Of a stretch of 50,130 bases of DNA, positions 1 to 8,996 are shown piece after piece. The first letter of the stretch is position 1. Each line of letters begins with the position of its first letter. The notes beneath the pieces were generated by a model. It was not told the DNA's origin. It ran no database searches and saw only the letters and a program-made list of their open reading frames with translations. Location: assembly GCA_002316675.1 (NCBI GenBank), contig DCDZ01000066.1:1-50130 (forward strand), given 5' to 3'. This DNA comes from Tyzzerella sp. UBA1042 (lineage in GTDB: Bacteria > Bacillota > Clostridia > Lachnospirales > Anaerotignaceae). The position numbers and the translations under genes are program-made.

Positions 1-122
1 TTGACTTTTTATTTGCAGGCTAAAAAAAATAGGAATAGGCTTTTAAATTGCCTTTTGTATACCGAAAAAACTGCATCCTTGGTATTCTTTCTGCCATCGG
101 TGCTTTTTTCATTGTATCATTA

Positions 123-151
123 ATAGTAGGTATAAAAAATTTCTATGTCAA
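123..151 (-). promoter_or_regulatory. Leftward sigma-A-type promoter leaving the window
   Basis: On the minus strand TTGACA (146-151) is followed after 17 bases by TACTAT (123-128). Transcription would start near 116 and run toward base 1. No start codon with a good ribosome site follows. A 30-codon frame beginning ATGAAAAAAGC lacks one, so the transcript may serve a gene left of the window or a short RNA. The 152-353 stretch between this promoter and the purA promoter shows nothing else I can name. Confidence 0.5.
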
Positions 152-353
152 ATTTGAATTTATGTATTATTCTTCTTTTGCATAAACTTGCACTCTAATT
201 ATTGTATGCCTTTACCTGACAACTACATAAAACCTGAAAGCCTGTAATGAATTTGTATAGATAACTGTCTGTTTATTACCTGTTCTTTTATACCTCGTTG
301 GATTATAGACTAATAATTCTAAAAATCGGTATAATAATTCATGATGTGCTCCA

Positions 354-382
354 TTGACAATCCTTTTTAACGCTATTAAAAT
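354..382 (+). promoter_or_regulatory. purA promoter
   Basis: TTGACA (354-359) and TAAAAT (377-382) are separated by 17 bases, close to the vegetative consensus. The expected start is near 389, giving a leader of about 55 nt before the purA ATG at 445. The ribosome site AAGGAGG lies at 430-436. I found no PurR box or purine riboswitch in this leader. Confidence 0.65.
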
Positions 383-444
383 TTCTATATGACACAAAAT
401 ATCAATCACTATTTTTTATATCAAAGCTTAAGGAGGCTATCTTC

Positions 445-1719
445 ATGTTAACTTCTATCGTTGGCACCAACTGGGGGGACGAGGGCAAGGGCCGTATGGT
501 TGACCTGCTTTCACAGGATTATGATATTGTTTGCAGATACCAAGGCGGTAACAATGCAGGACATACCGTAATTAACCATTTGGGGAAATTTGTTCTAAAC
601 TTATTGCCTTCCGGCATTCTGCGGGAGGATGTTGTAAACATTATGGGAAACGGCATGGCAATTGATCTTGAGCATCTCTTTCACGAGGTTGACCGCTTAA
701 AAACCGCCGGTGTAAGGGTTACGGCGGAAAATTTAAAAATCAGCGACAAGGCAATCATCTGCCTTCCTTATCATAAGCTTTTGGACTGCTTAGAGGAGGA
801 ACGCTTGGCGGATGCGAAATTTGGTTCTACCCGAAGAGGAATTGCTCCTGTTTATAGTGATAAATATATGAAAAAATGCCTGCGTATGGGGGATTTACTC
901 CATCCCGAAGCCTACCCTGCTGCGCTGAAAAATCTTGTGGCTTATAAAAACCTTGTCATCGAAGGGGTATACCATGCTGAGCCTGTGAAATACGAAGAAA
1001 TTTTGCAATGGCTGGAAACCTTTGGTACACCTTTTAAGGAAAATATTATTGACACAGGCATCTATTTAAACGAAGCAGAAAAAGCGGGCAAAAAAATTAT
1101 GTTTGAAGCACAGCTGGGTGCCTTAAGGGATATTGACTTTGGAATCTATCCTTTCACCTCCTCCTCTTCAACTATTGCGTCCTATGCGCCTATCGGCGCC
1201 GGTGTTCCTAATCTGCAGTTGGATAACGTAATCGGCATTATGAAAGCATACTCTAGCTGCGTTGGTGAAGGCCCTTTCACTTGTGAAATTTTCGGTGCGG
1301 AAGCGGATGCCTTGCGAGAGGCAGGCGGTGAGTATGGTGCGGCCACAGGCAGACCCCGCCGTGTTGGTCCCTTTGATGTTGTTGCAAGCCGTTATGGCAT
1401 ACGTGTGCAGGGATGCAGTGAAATCGCACTGACAAAAATGGATGTTCTATCTTATTTAGATGAAATTCCTGTATGCACAAAATATAAACTCCATGGAAAA
1501 GAGCAGACAGAATTCCCCTACTCTGCAGTGTTGAAGGATGCAGAGCCTATGATCGAGACTGTTCCCGGCTGGAAATGTGACATCAGCGGTTGCCGTAGCG
1601 TGGCAGATTTGCCAAAGGAAGCCCTCGCATACATTAAATATATTGAAGCGGCTGTGGGCTGCTCTGTAAAATATGTTTCCGTTGGTGCGGAACGGGATGC
1701 CTACATCACCATGTTTTAA
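445..1719 (+). CDS. purA: Adenylosuccinate synthetase
   Basis: This cytoplasmic enzyme joins IMP and aspartate using GTP to make adenylosuccinate, the first committed step from IMP to AMP. The 424-residue length fits the bacterial family (about 430). The N-terminal glycine-rich loop GDEGKG is at residues 11-16, with the catalytic pair Asp12 and His40 (in GGNNAGHTV). The C-terminus VGAERDAYITMF matches the usual family ending. The start is supported by AAGGAGG eight bases upstream and by a clear promoter. The ANTAR regulator gene follows after 32 bp with its own ribosome site and no visible terminator, so co-transcription is likely. No other purine gene is nearby. Confidence 0.97.
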   Translation: MLTSIVGTNWGDEGKGRMVDLLSQDYDIVCRYQGGNNAGHTVINHLGKFVLNLLPSGILREDVVNIMGNGMAIDLEHLFHEVDRLKTAGVRVTAENLKISDKAIICLPYHKLLDCLEEERLADAKFGSTRRGIAPVYSDKYMKKCLRMGDLLHPEAYPAALKNLVAYKNLVIEGVYHAEPVKYEEILQWLETFGTPFKENIIDTGIYLNEAEKAGKKIMFEAQLGALRDIDFGIYPFTSSSSTIASYAPIGAGVPNLQLDNVIGIMKAYSSCVGEGPFTCEIFGAEADALREAGGEYGAATGRPRRVGPFDVVASRYGIRVQGCSEIALTKMDVLSYLDEIPVCTKYKLHGKEQTEFPYSAVLKDAEPMIETVPGWKCDISGCRSVADLPKEALAYIKYIEAAVGCSVKYVSVGAERDAYITMF

Positions 1720-1751
1720 CACACTGCAACGAATTTGAAAGGAGGAGCCTT

Positions 1752-2324
1752 ATGAACCAGATCTTGATTATAGCAGGAAAGGAAACAGAAAAAGAAAATT
1801 TGGTCGGTCTTTTAAACTGTTATGCCACATCTCAAATTCTTTATGCCTCCAATAGTAAGCAGGCAAAAGAATTAATTGCATCTGCAACACCCTCGCTTAT
1901 TATCATAAATGCTCCTCTTCCCAGGGAGTCCGCCCAGGATTTGGCAATTTTTATGACACAGCGTACAGACGCTTCTGTGGTTTTGCTCCTGCCGGATTCC
2001 TATAGAAATATTAAAGAATACAGCGGGGAGGACTATGGAATTCTGATGCTGTATAAGCCTTTTAAACGGTCGGAATTTGAACGTGTTGTAAAATTTGCCG
2101 TTGCCTTTGAAAACCGCATTGCAAAAATTCAGGAAAAAAATAAAAAGCTCCAAAAGCAGCTTTCTGATTTTCGCACAGTGCATCGGGCAAAATGTCTTCT
2201 GATTCAGCATTTGCAGATGTCTGAATCCCAAGCCCATCGTTACATTGAAAAGCACGCCATGGATTGCAGAAAAAGTAAGCTGGAGATAGCAACCAGTATT
2301 TTACAATCGTATCACGAGATTTAA
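1752..2324 (+). CDS. ANTAR-domain antitermination regulator with degenerate receiver
   Basis: The 190-residue protein has a receiver-like N-terminal domain (about 1-120), a helical linker (about 120-142) and a C-terminal ANTAR three-helix domain (about 143-188). ANTAR domains bind paired hairpins in nascent RNA and prevent termination, as in EutV and NasR. The receiver looks inactive. The usual acidic pair after the first strand is replaced by Ala8-Gly9, and the phospho-acceptor position carries Asn53 (IIINAPLP), although the Lys-Pro pair (102-103) remains. Control by phosphorylation is therefore unlikely, and the protein may respond to a ligand, a partner or its own level. It follows purA with a strong GGAGG site. 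Its RNA targets are unknown. I found no convincing paired hexaloop hairpins beside it. Confidence 0.85.
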   Translation: MNQILIIAGKETEKENLVGLLNCYATSQILYASNSKQAKELIASATPSLIIINAPLPRESAQDLAIFMTQRTDASVVLLLPDSYRNIKEYSGEDYGILMLYKPFKRSEFERVVKFAVAFENRIAKIQEKNKKLQKQLSDFRTVHRAKCLLIQHLQMSESQAHRYIEKHAMDCRKSKLEIATSILQSYHEI

Positions 2325-2451
2325 ATATTTTCTGATAGCGCAGTTTCTGTGTTATGACAATTTCTATCTGGAAGTATAAAACTGTTCATTCCTTGGATGT
2401 GAAAATTTGTATTTTGCTGACACCGCCTAAAATTCATGAAAAGGAGTATAT

Positions 2452-3033
2452 ATGTTTATTGATATTACATTAAAAATCACACCAAGCATGATTTCAGATG
2501 CCCAAGGGAATGAAAAAAAAGCCCTTTCCGGGCATTTGGGCACACATTTCGATGTTATGAACAAGGAATTTCCTTTGGACTATTTTGAACGGAAGGGCAT
2601 TCTTTTCGACGTAAGTGGGGTTGTAAATCGTGACATTACACTTTCTGACATTCCGCTGGAGCAGGTGTATCCCCATATGTTTGTAGCCTTTTATACAGGC
2701 TTTATTGAGAAAGAAGGCTATGGCAGCTCCAATTATTTTCATGCCCATCCTCAGCTTTCCCATGAACTGATTGAGGCCCTACTGCAAAAAGAAATTTCTA
2801 TGATTGGGGTAGATTTTGCAGGGGTTCGCCGGGGAAAGGACCATACGTCAACAGATCAGCGTTGTGCCGATCGGGGTGTGTTTGTCGTAGAAAATTTGTG
2901 TAATCTTGCCGAAATACTGAAATATGGCACAGGCTTTCAAGCCTACACCAGCCCCATGCATTTTTCCCATATGACAGGGTTGCCCTGTCGTGTGATTGCC
3001 CGGGTTTTCTCTTCTTCTGCGGAAAAAATCTAA
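2452..3033 (+). CDS. Cyclase/kynurenine-formamidase-fold metal hydrolase
   Basis: This 193-residue protein belongs to the putative cyclase family (PF04199), which includes kynurenine formamidase and other metal-dependent amidases. The family metal-binding motif HxGTHxD is present as HLGTHFD near residues 28-34. The segment around GVDFAGVRRGKDH carries the second conserved region. The protein is a little shorter than typical formamidases (about 205-215 residues). No tryptophan degradation genes are nearby, so the substrate is unknown. The start ATG has AAAAGGAG nine bases upstream. The gene is followed by a hairpin shared with holA. Confidence 0.75.
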   Translation: MFIDITLKITPSMISDAQGNEKKALSGHLGTHFDVMNKEFPLDYFERKGILFDVSGVVNRDITLSDIPLEQVYPHMFVAFYTGFIEKEGYGSSNYFHAHPQLSHELIEALLQKEISMIGVDFAGVRRGKDHTSTDQRCADRGVFVVENLCNLAEILKYGTGFQAYTSPMHFSHMTGLPCRVIARVFSSSAEKI

Positions 3034-3128
3034 TTGCCATAGGTACAGATTTCTTAAGTGAAAGGTTGCCAAAAATCTAATCTTTTTTATTTTAAAAAAC
3101 ACAACAAATATATGGATTTTAAACATAC

Positions 3129-3176
3129 AATAAAAGCCAAAGGGCATCCTCACAGATACCCTTTTAAGCTTTTATT
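3129..3176. terminator. Bidirectional terminator between the cyclase gene and holA
   Basis: An almost continuous inverted repeat joins AATAAAAGC (3129-3137) to GCTTTTATT (3168-3176), with an inner arm AAAGGG (3139-3144) pairing CCCTTT (3159-3164). The right arm lies in the last codons of holA. U-rich sequence on both sides lets it act in either direction. Confidence 0.6.
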
Positions 3177-4189
3177 GGAATTTTTCGCAAGGCTTTACTG
3201 CTATACTTCATAATTAACAGCTCTACTGCCGTTTCTTCCGCTGTCTGCCCCATTTTAATATTCAAGTCCGTCTTTAAACAATCCTCCAATGCCCTTCTCC
3301 ACTCTGCCTTTGAAAAACGTTTGGCTTGGCGCAAATATTCTTTCACTGCAAACTCCCGCAGCTCCAGCTTCGCCGAGATTTCGCTATTCGTCAACCCTTC
3401 CTCCGATAGCAATGCGCTGAGAAGAATCATGCGAAACTGCCTTGTAATCAAGGATAATACCATGTATGGAGATTCCTTCAAAAGCAAAAGGCTTCGATAA
3501 ATAGAAATGGCTTTTTCCGTTTTTTCCTCTGCCACCGCCCGAACCAAATCAAACACCTTGGCCTCCAGCGACGGCGTAGAAACCTCCCTTACATCCTCAA
3601 GGGTAATGGTGCCGGAATTCCCTTTGTAAGCAATGAGCTTTTCCGCCTCCCGCAAAATACGCTCCATATCTGATTCAACGGTTTGCAAAAAAAACTGCAC
3701 CACGCTGTCTGCAATCAAAACACCACTTTTTTTGCATTCTTTTTTCACCCACTGGGTCAATTCCTTTTCCGTTGGGGTTTTAAATTCCACCGCTTCGCCG
3801 CTTTTTACCAAGGCCTTATAAAGACGGTTATTTTTTTCCACCTTTTCCTCTATAAAAAGGATACAAACGGTTTCCGGCAAATTGGCAAGATAGGCAATCA
3901 GCCGTTCTCCTTCTTCCTTGGCTCCGTTTTTTTGAAAAAATCCACTGTTTCTTATGGTGACCAATCGCTTTTCATTCATAAACGGAAGGGTTTCGGCGGC
4001 ATCCATAATTGCATTGGCAGTGGCCCGCCTTTCCTCAAAAATGTCATGGTTCATCATTTCTGCCCCCAGGGATAAAATGCATTCTTCCAAGGCTTTTTCA
4101 TAATTTTTAATCAAATATGTTTCCGGGCCATAAAATAAATAGATGCCCTTAAATTCACCGTTTTTCCATTGCTTCTTTAATTCTTTCAT
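3164..4189 (-). CDS. holA: DNA polymerase III delta subunit
   Basis: The delta subunit is part of the clamp loader that opens the beta sliding clamp at primer termini. The 341-residue size and the N-terminus with GIYLFYGPETYLI (a P-loop-like strand without a functional Walker A) are typical. The C-terminal helical domain (about 215-341) includes the usual MILLSALLSEEG-type segment. The gene is the last of a leftward operon. Its start codon lies inside the 3' end of comEC, with a 35-bp overlap, which implies coupled translation. The comEC-holA pairing is common in Firmicutes and supports both calls. Confidence 0.93.
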   Translation of the reverse strand: MKELKKQWKNGEFKGIYLFYGPETYLIKNYEKALEECILSLGAEMMNHDIFEERRATANAIMDAAETLPFMNEKRLVTIRNSGFFQKNGAKEEGERLIAYLANLPETVCILFIEEKVEKNNRLYKALVKSGEAVEFKTPTEKELTQWVKKECKKSGVLIADSVVQFFLQTVESDMERILREAEKLIAYKGNSGTITLEDVREVSTPSLEAKVFDLVRAVAEEKTEKAISIYRSLLLLKESPYMVLSLITRQFRMILLSALLSEEGLTNSEISAKLELREFAVKEYLRQAKRFSKAEWRRALEDCLKTDLNIKMGQTAEETAVELLIMKYSSKALRKIPIKA

Positions 4190-6503
4190 ATACTGATTCC
4201 CTTTCCCCCACAGCCTCTATCTGATAGCTGCCCTTTGGAGATAATTTTGCTAAAATTGTTCCCTGTATATCCGTTCTATAAACGGATACCCCCACAAGTC
4301 GTTCTAAGGTTTCTTCATGGGGATGTCCGTACAGATTATTCTTTCCACAAGAAATGATTACTACTTCCGGAGAAACTGCCTCTAAAAAATCTGACCCACT
4401 GGAATTTTTTGAACCATGATGCCCAAGCTTTAGAATGTCTGCCGAAACCTCCATCCCTTCGGAAAGCAGAATACGTTCATCCTCCACTGCCGCATCCCCT
4501 GTGAGAAGCACCGTGATTCCTTGATATGTATAGCTTAAAACCAAGGATCCATGGTTATCATTCTTTTCCGTAAATTTCACATTTTCAGGAGGATACAAAC
4601 AAGAAATCGTTCCATACCCTCCCCAATCGGTGGTATCGCCCTCCTTCACAGTATACAGCATAACCTGCCGTTTTTCCAATATTTCTTTCAACGTGTCCCA
4701 GTCCTTCGTGTCTGAATAAGGATAGGAAGACAGATAGAATCCTTTTGTGGGGACATTATCACAAAGCTCAATCACACCTAACATATGGTCGGCATCAAAA
4801 TGAGTCAAAAAAATCCCTTCTATCTCTTTTATCCCTAAATATTCCAAATAGGGCTGTATTACTTTCACCCCGGTATTTTTCCCAATGTCTGTTCCAAACC
4901 ATCCTCCGCCATCGACGACTATGGCTTTTCCATCATATGTTGAGATGACTGTGGCATCCCCTTGCCCCACATCCAGAAAAGCTATGGTGTTTTTATGAAG
5001 CAATAGTCTGTTTCCAAAAACAGAGAGTCCCAACGCAGCCAATGCACATAAAACTGTTTTTGTATTGCAAAATTTCTTTCCGTAAAAGCTACATAGTCCC
5101 AGAAGAAGATAGTATAAGCCGATAAAGAGTATGCTTGGCGCTCCTACTAATACATAACTATTGGGGATAGAAACGGCAGCCAAGGAAACGAGTTCATAGA
5201 ATTTTAACACAGCATAGGCTCCGCCCGCAGAAATTGCCGCAAGGGGCGGAAAAATCAAGCCTGTTACGCCGGTAAAAAATGCAAAAAAGAGCAAAATACT
5301 GCAAAAAGGTAAAATAATCAGATTCACAAAAATTCCAATAAGGGAAATATGAAAAAAATGGTATGCCACAATGGGATAACTAAACAATGAGGCATACAAA
5401 GAAAGTATAAAAGACTGCTTTATTTTTCCTTGCATCCCCTTCTCCTTTGAAACCTGCTGCAGGCCCATCCAGATGCCTATGACCGTAATAAAGGATAATT
5501 GAAACCCTGCATTCCATAAATATAATGGTTGGAAAAGCAGTATCACAATAGCAGCGATTGCCAGATTATTCAGCATATCACTTTTTCGATAGATCACCCG
5601 GCCGAACAATGCAACAGAAATCATGATGACTGCCCGCACAGAGGAAGGTGAAAAGCCTGTAAATACCAGAAAGCCCATACAAAAAACAATGGTAATCAAC
5701 GCTGCACTGCGTTTTCCCTTCTTTAAGCATTTTTCCACGAAGAAATGAATAAAAAGCATAAAAATAGAAATATGCAGTCCCGAAACACACAGAATATGAT
5801 TTATGCCTGCTTTTATGTATAACTCTTGCATTTGGGGATCAATATCATCCCGCTCCCCTGTGGCCATTGCTTTCACAATGCCGCTTTCTCTTGCCGGCAG
5901 CACCGTGTCAAATACATCAAAAACCTTTTCCTTTTGCTTTTGTAAAACAACGTTGAAGCCGTTAGACCGCCCTACCTTTACAGCTTCCTCCGGAAACATT
6001 TTATAATCAATGCCTTTTGTTTTTAAGTATAATTGTTCACCATAGCTTCCCGGGATTGTTTTGGGATTTAAGGCCAGTATTTCGCCGGAAAGCAAAATAA
6101 TGTCCCCGATTTGAAACTGCTCCTCGCCGCTCCAGATGGCATAGAGCTTTAACGTTTTGCTCTCGGCGTCCTCTAAAGGATTTTCTAAGCGGAGAAAGAG
6201 TTTTTGTTTCCCTGCGGCTGTTTTCCCCTCCTCCAAAACCATACCTTCATAGTTGCTGAGAGTTTCTCCGGCCAATGAGGGAAAGGAAGTTTTCATGGAG
6301 CTACCCGCCAAAAAAAATCCCATTAACAATATCGCCAAACTGGAAATCATCAACCCGATCCGCCTTTTCATCACAAAACATGAGATTGATACTATGGATA
6401 AAATAAAAAAGACTAGGCATATCTGCATGGATATACCTAATCTCATATAAATACCATTTATCATGAACATCAAAGCCCATAGGGCTGGCCTTTTTATTTT
6501 CAT
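4155..6503 (-). CDS. comEC: ComEC/Rec2-type DNA uptake channel
   Basis: ComEC forms the inner-membrane channel that carries single-stranded DNA into the cell during natural transformation. At 782 residues the protein has an N-terminal membrane and OB-like region (about 1-200), the Competence domain of many membrane helices with the conserved GINHILCVSGLHIS segment (about 230-245) and further helices to about 510. A C-terminal metallo-beta-lactamase-fold domain carries THFDADH (567-573), with His568, Asp570, Asp572 and His573 as likely metal ligands. This domain is thought to act on the incoming strand. The protein looks intact. The gene starts 4 bp after gerM. A comEA-like gene heads the same operon, but no comG pilus genes are in view. 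Confidence 0.92.
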   Translation of the reverse strand: MKIKRPALWALMFMINGIYMRLGISMQICLVFFILSIVSISCFVMKRRIGLMISSLAILLMGFFLAGSSMKTSFPSLAGETLSNYEGMVLEEGKTAAGKQKLFLRLENPLEDAESKTLKLYAIWSGEEQFQIGDIILLSGEILALNPKTIPGSYGEQLYLKTKGIDYKMFPEEAVKVGRSNGFNVVLQKQKEKVFDVFDTVLPARESGIVKAMATGERDDIDPQMQELYIKAGINHILCVSGLHISIFMLFIHFFVEKCLKKGKRSAALITIVFCMGFLVFTGFSPSSVRAVIMISVALFGRVIYRKSDMLNNLAIAAIVILLFQPLYLWNAGFQLSFITVIGIWMGLQQVSKEKGMQGKIKQSFILSLYASLFSYPIVAYHFFHISLIGIFVNLIILPFCSILLFFAFFTGVTGLIFPPLAAISAGGAYAVLKFYELVSLAAVSIPNSYVLVGAPSILFIGLYYLLLGLCSFYGKKFCNTKTVLCALAALGLSVFGNRLLLHKNTIAFLDVGQGDATVISTYDGKAIVVDGGGWFGTDIGKNTGVKVIQPYLEYLGIKEIEGIFLTHFDADHMLGVIELCDNVPTKGFYLSSYPYSDTKDWDTLKEILEKRQVMLYTVKEGDTTDWGGYGTISCLYPPENVKFTEKNDNHGSLVLSYTYQGITVLLTGDAAVEDERILLSEGMEVSADILKLGHHGSKNSSGSDFLEAVSPEVVIISCGKNNLYGHPHEETLERLVGVSVYRTDIQGTILAKLSPKGSYQIEAVGERESVYERIKEAMEKR

Positions 6504-6507
6504 AGTC

Positions 6508-7464
6508 CTAATCTTCAGCAGCTGCTTTTAAGCTTTTGACAGCTACAAAGGGCGTGCTAAAATCGATATGTCCCTTGAATGCCTCTACCTTTTCTCCTTC
6601 AATTAAAAACTGTACCTTTTTCACATTCTCCAGTTCAGACAAGGAATTTACAATGGAGTAGATGGTCAGAAGCTCTCCTGTGGAACCGCCATTATGCTTT
6701 GTAACAAATTCCTGACTCAAATTTACATAGCAAACACCATCACTGGTTGTAGTTACATCCATAATTTTTGTTTCAACGGGTATGGTTTCGTAGTTCCCCT
6801 TTTCCTTGGGCCCGGCAATCAACTGCTCTAAAACTGTTTTTTCCCGGGGTTGATTGGTATTTACTTCCACCACGCGATCCTCCACAATCAAATCCGTAGC
6901 GTCCGCATTGGAAAAATACAGTTTTAAAATGGCATATTCCGTTGTGGTGGCAGAAACAATGGGGTCAATCAGCACATTTTGCCGGTTCATTTCCCCGTAT
7001 TCTTCACCATTATTGGATTGCAGGGGTACCCCCGCAACTGTAATCATAACAGAATCTACAAAATCTAAGGAGGTTAATGACCACACAATGGAGGTACGGC
7101 AAATCACCTCGTCCACATTGCTCAAACCATAATAGGCAGAATTAAAATCAATGGTAGCTACGGATTCCACCGTTTTTACCGAGAGGATTTCTAAATTTTC
7201 AGGAATGGTTGGTTTGATTCCATCCGTCTTGACGCCGCCCCGTAAATCCCCCAAAACCACCTGAATCATATCCTCACGCTTGCCTGTTTCAATTTCTATT
7301 TCTGTGGCTTTCATTTTTCCATTGGCACTCATATAATAAAGTTCCGTTGTACGATCCCCATTGTCAAAAAACTGGTTTTTTACAAAAAGCCCCACCGATA
7401 TCAAAATCAGTAACCCCATTACTGCAATGAAAAAAATGGAAATTATCTTTTTCAGCTTCGTCAA
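6508..7464 (-). CDS. GerMN-domain membrane-anchored protein
   Basis: The 318-residue protein begins with one hydrophobic anchor (about 6-28) and then carries two GerMN repeats, about 60-170 and 185-300. Each repeat has an IDFNSAY- or VNLSQEF-like strand followed by a segment ending in a VQFLIEG-type pattern. GerM of Bacillus is a sporulation and germination protein of the engulfing cell envelope. The start is a TTG with GGAGG upstream. The gene lies 35 bp after the histidine kinase gene and 4 bp before comEC. Its placement directly after a cell-wall-type sensor kinase fits an envelope role. There is no lipobox cysteine, so it is anchored by a helix and not by lipid. Confidence 0.8.
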   Translation of the reverse strand: MTKLKKIISIFFIAVMGLLILISVGLFVKNQFFDNGDRTTELYYMSANGKMKATEIEIETGKREDMIQVVLGDLRGGVKTDGIKPTIPENLEILSVKTVESVATIDFNSAYYGLSNVDEVICRTSIVWSLTSLDFVDSVMITVAGVPLQSNNGEEYGEMNRQNVLIDPIVSATTTEYAILKLYFSNADATDLIVEDRVVEVNTNQPREKTVLEQLIAGPKEKGNYETIPVETKIMDVTTTSDGVCYVNLSQEFVTKHNGGSTGELLTIYSIVNSLSELENVKKVQFLIEGEKVEAFKGHIDFSTPFVAVKSLKAAAED

Positions 7465-7499
7465 AATACTGCCTCCTTCCTTCTCGTTTCAAAAAGTAT

Positions 7500-8996
7500 T
7501 TATGATATACTCTGGCGAATAGGAATCCGCACCAAAATGGTGGTGCCTTCCTCTTCTTTGCTGTATACCTTGATGCTCCCATTATGCATCATAATGGTGC
7601 TATGGGTGATAGAAAGACCCAAACCGGTTCCGCCCGTCTCTCTGTCTCTGGTTTTATCCACACGATAAAATCGTTCAAAAATTCTTCCCACCTCATCATC
7701 AGGGATGCCGATACCCGTATCTGCAACGCTGATAAATACATTTTGATGATCCGCATCCAGTTTAACTTCAACTTCACCGTTATCAGGTGTATATTTAATT
7801 GCATTATCCACCAAATTGGCAATGGCCAAAGTCAGCTTCATGGCATCCACGGTTGCCGTAATCGGTTTCTCTTTTTCATAATGGATTGTGATATTTTTTT
7901 CTTGTGCCAAGGGCTGCAGCCTTTTGATGATATCCTCCAGCATCTCCCCTAAATCCATTTCTTTAAAATTCAAAGGGATTTCTTTTTGGTCCAGCTTTAC
8001 CAAGGTTAATAAATCATTGATAATGGCTGTCATTCGATCCACTTCAGAGTTGATGTCGTGCAAAAATTCAACATACATCTCTTTCGCCACCTCTTCCTGT
8101 AGCAAAATGGATTCACTTAAAACCTTAATGGAGCTTAAAGGTGTTTTTAGCTCATGGGAAACATTGGACACAAACTGCTGTCTTGTGGATTCTACCTTTT
8201 CCAACTGATCTGCCATTTGGTTGCAAGCCAATGCCAAATCTATCATTTCATTATGGATTTGAGAATGCACCTGCACCCTTTGTTCAAAATGCCCCTCAGA
8301 CATTTTCTGAATGACCTTGATTATTTTTTTAATGGGTTCCGTAAAAATTTGAGACATGATAATCATCATAATAATGACAATAATGGCAAGTCCCGCTAAA
8401 AGTAAATTCCCCTTTTTTGCAATATTTCCCACGGTGTCTGAAATATCCTTTAAATCGTCCGATACCAAAACCACCCCAACACGGTTATTGTTGTTTCCGG
8501 AAATAGAAACTGCGGCATAAACCACACTGTTTTCCTGCACTCTGGCAATATCTTTATTTCCCAAAGCTTCAATGACTTCGGAAATCAAGACCGTTTTTCC
8601 AACTTCACTATATCCCGTATCGTAAACCACCATACAGGAAGCATCCAGAACCAAAACACGAAAATCATATTCTTGGCTCATATGGAGCATCGTTTCCTCA
8701 AGGGAGTCACGGTCCTCCTGATCATACATATATTGATGGGATGTAATCTGTCCGGAAATCACATTGGCTTGACTAAGCAATTCCTTTTTTCTTTCCTCTA
8801 TGAAATAATCCTGTACGGAATGCAAAATCGTACTTGCAATTAAAAGCAGAGGAACAATGCCCACCACAACATATGTGGCCAAAAGCACCCATCGGAGGCT
8901 TAGAAAATGCACCTTCTTTTTTTTGACTGCCGGCTCTTTGTTTTTAATTAAAATAATAACCAACTCCCCATTTTGTAAAGATATATTTGGGTTCAC
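7500..8996 (-). CDS. WalK-like sensor histidine kinase
   Basis: The protein is up to 498 residues. In order it has a first membrane helix (about 33-56), an extracytoplasmic sensor region (about 60-190), a second helix (about 195-215), a HAMP domain (about 216-268), a HisKA domain with phospho-acceptor His281 in SHELKTPLSS, and an ATPase domain with N box NLVDNAIKYT, G1 DTGIGIP and G2 GTGLGLSI. It should phosphorylate the response regulator encoded just upstream. The frame opens with GTG inside the 3' end of that gene, a 53-bp overlap with a weak ribosome site. A TTG or GTG about 10-25 codons later is also possible. No PAS domain is evident, unlike Bacillus WalK. Confidence 0.9.
   Translation of the reverse strand: MNPNISLQNGELVIILIKNKEPAVKKKKVHFLSLRWVLLATYVVVGIVPLLLIASTILHSVQDYFIEERKKELLSQANVISGQITSHQYMYDQEDRDSLEETMLHMSQEYDFRVLVLDASCMVVYDTGYSEVGKTVLISEVIEALGNKDIARVQENSVVYAAVSISGNNNNRVGVVLVSDDLKDISDTVGNIAKKGNLLLAGLAIIVIIMMIIMSQIFTEPIKKIIKVIQKMSEGHFEQRVQVHSQIHNEMIDLALACNQMADQLEKVESTRQQFVSNVSHELKTPLSSIKVLSESILLQEEVAKEMYVEFLHDINSEVDRMTAIINDLLTLVKLDQKEIPLNFKEMDLGEMLEDIIKRLQPLAQEKNITIHYEKEKPITATVDAMKLTLAIANLVDNAIKYTPDNGEVEVKLDADHQNVFISVADTGIGIPDDEVGRIFERFYRVDKTRDRETGGTGLGLSITHSTIMMHNGSIKVYSKEEEGTTILVRIPIRQSIS

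Noticed and set aside
212..409. A 65-codon minus-strand frame between the two promoters near purA
   Set aside because: It has no ribosome site, overlaps the purA promoter, and its composition looks like translated AT-rich intergenic DNA.
1720..2451. Search for ANTAR target hairpins next to the ANTAR gene
   Set aside because: No pair of hexaloop hairpins with the A1/G4 pattern next to a terminator could be seen.
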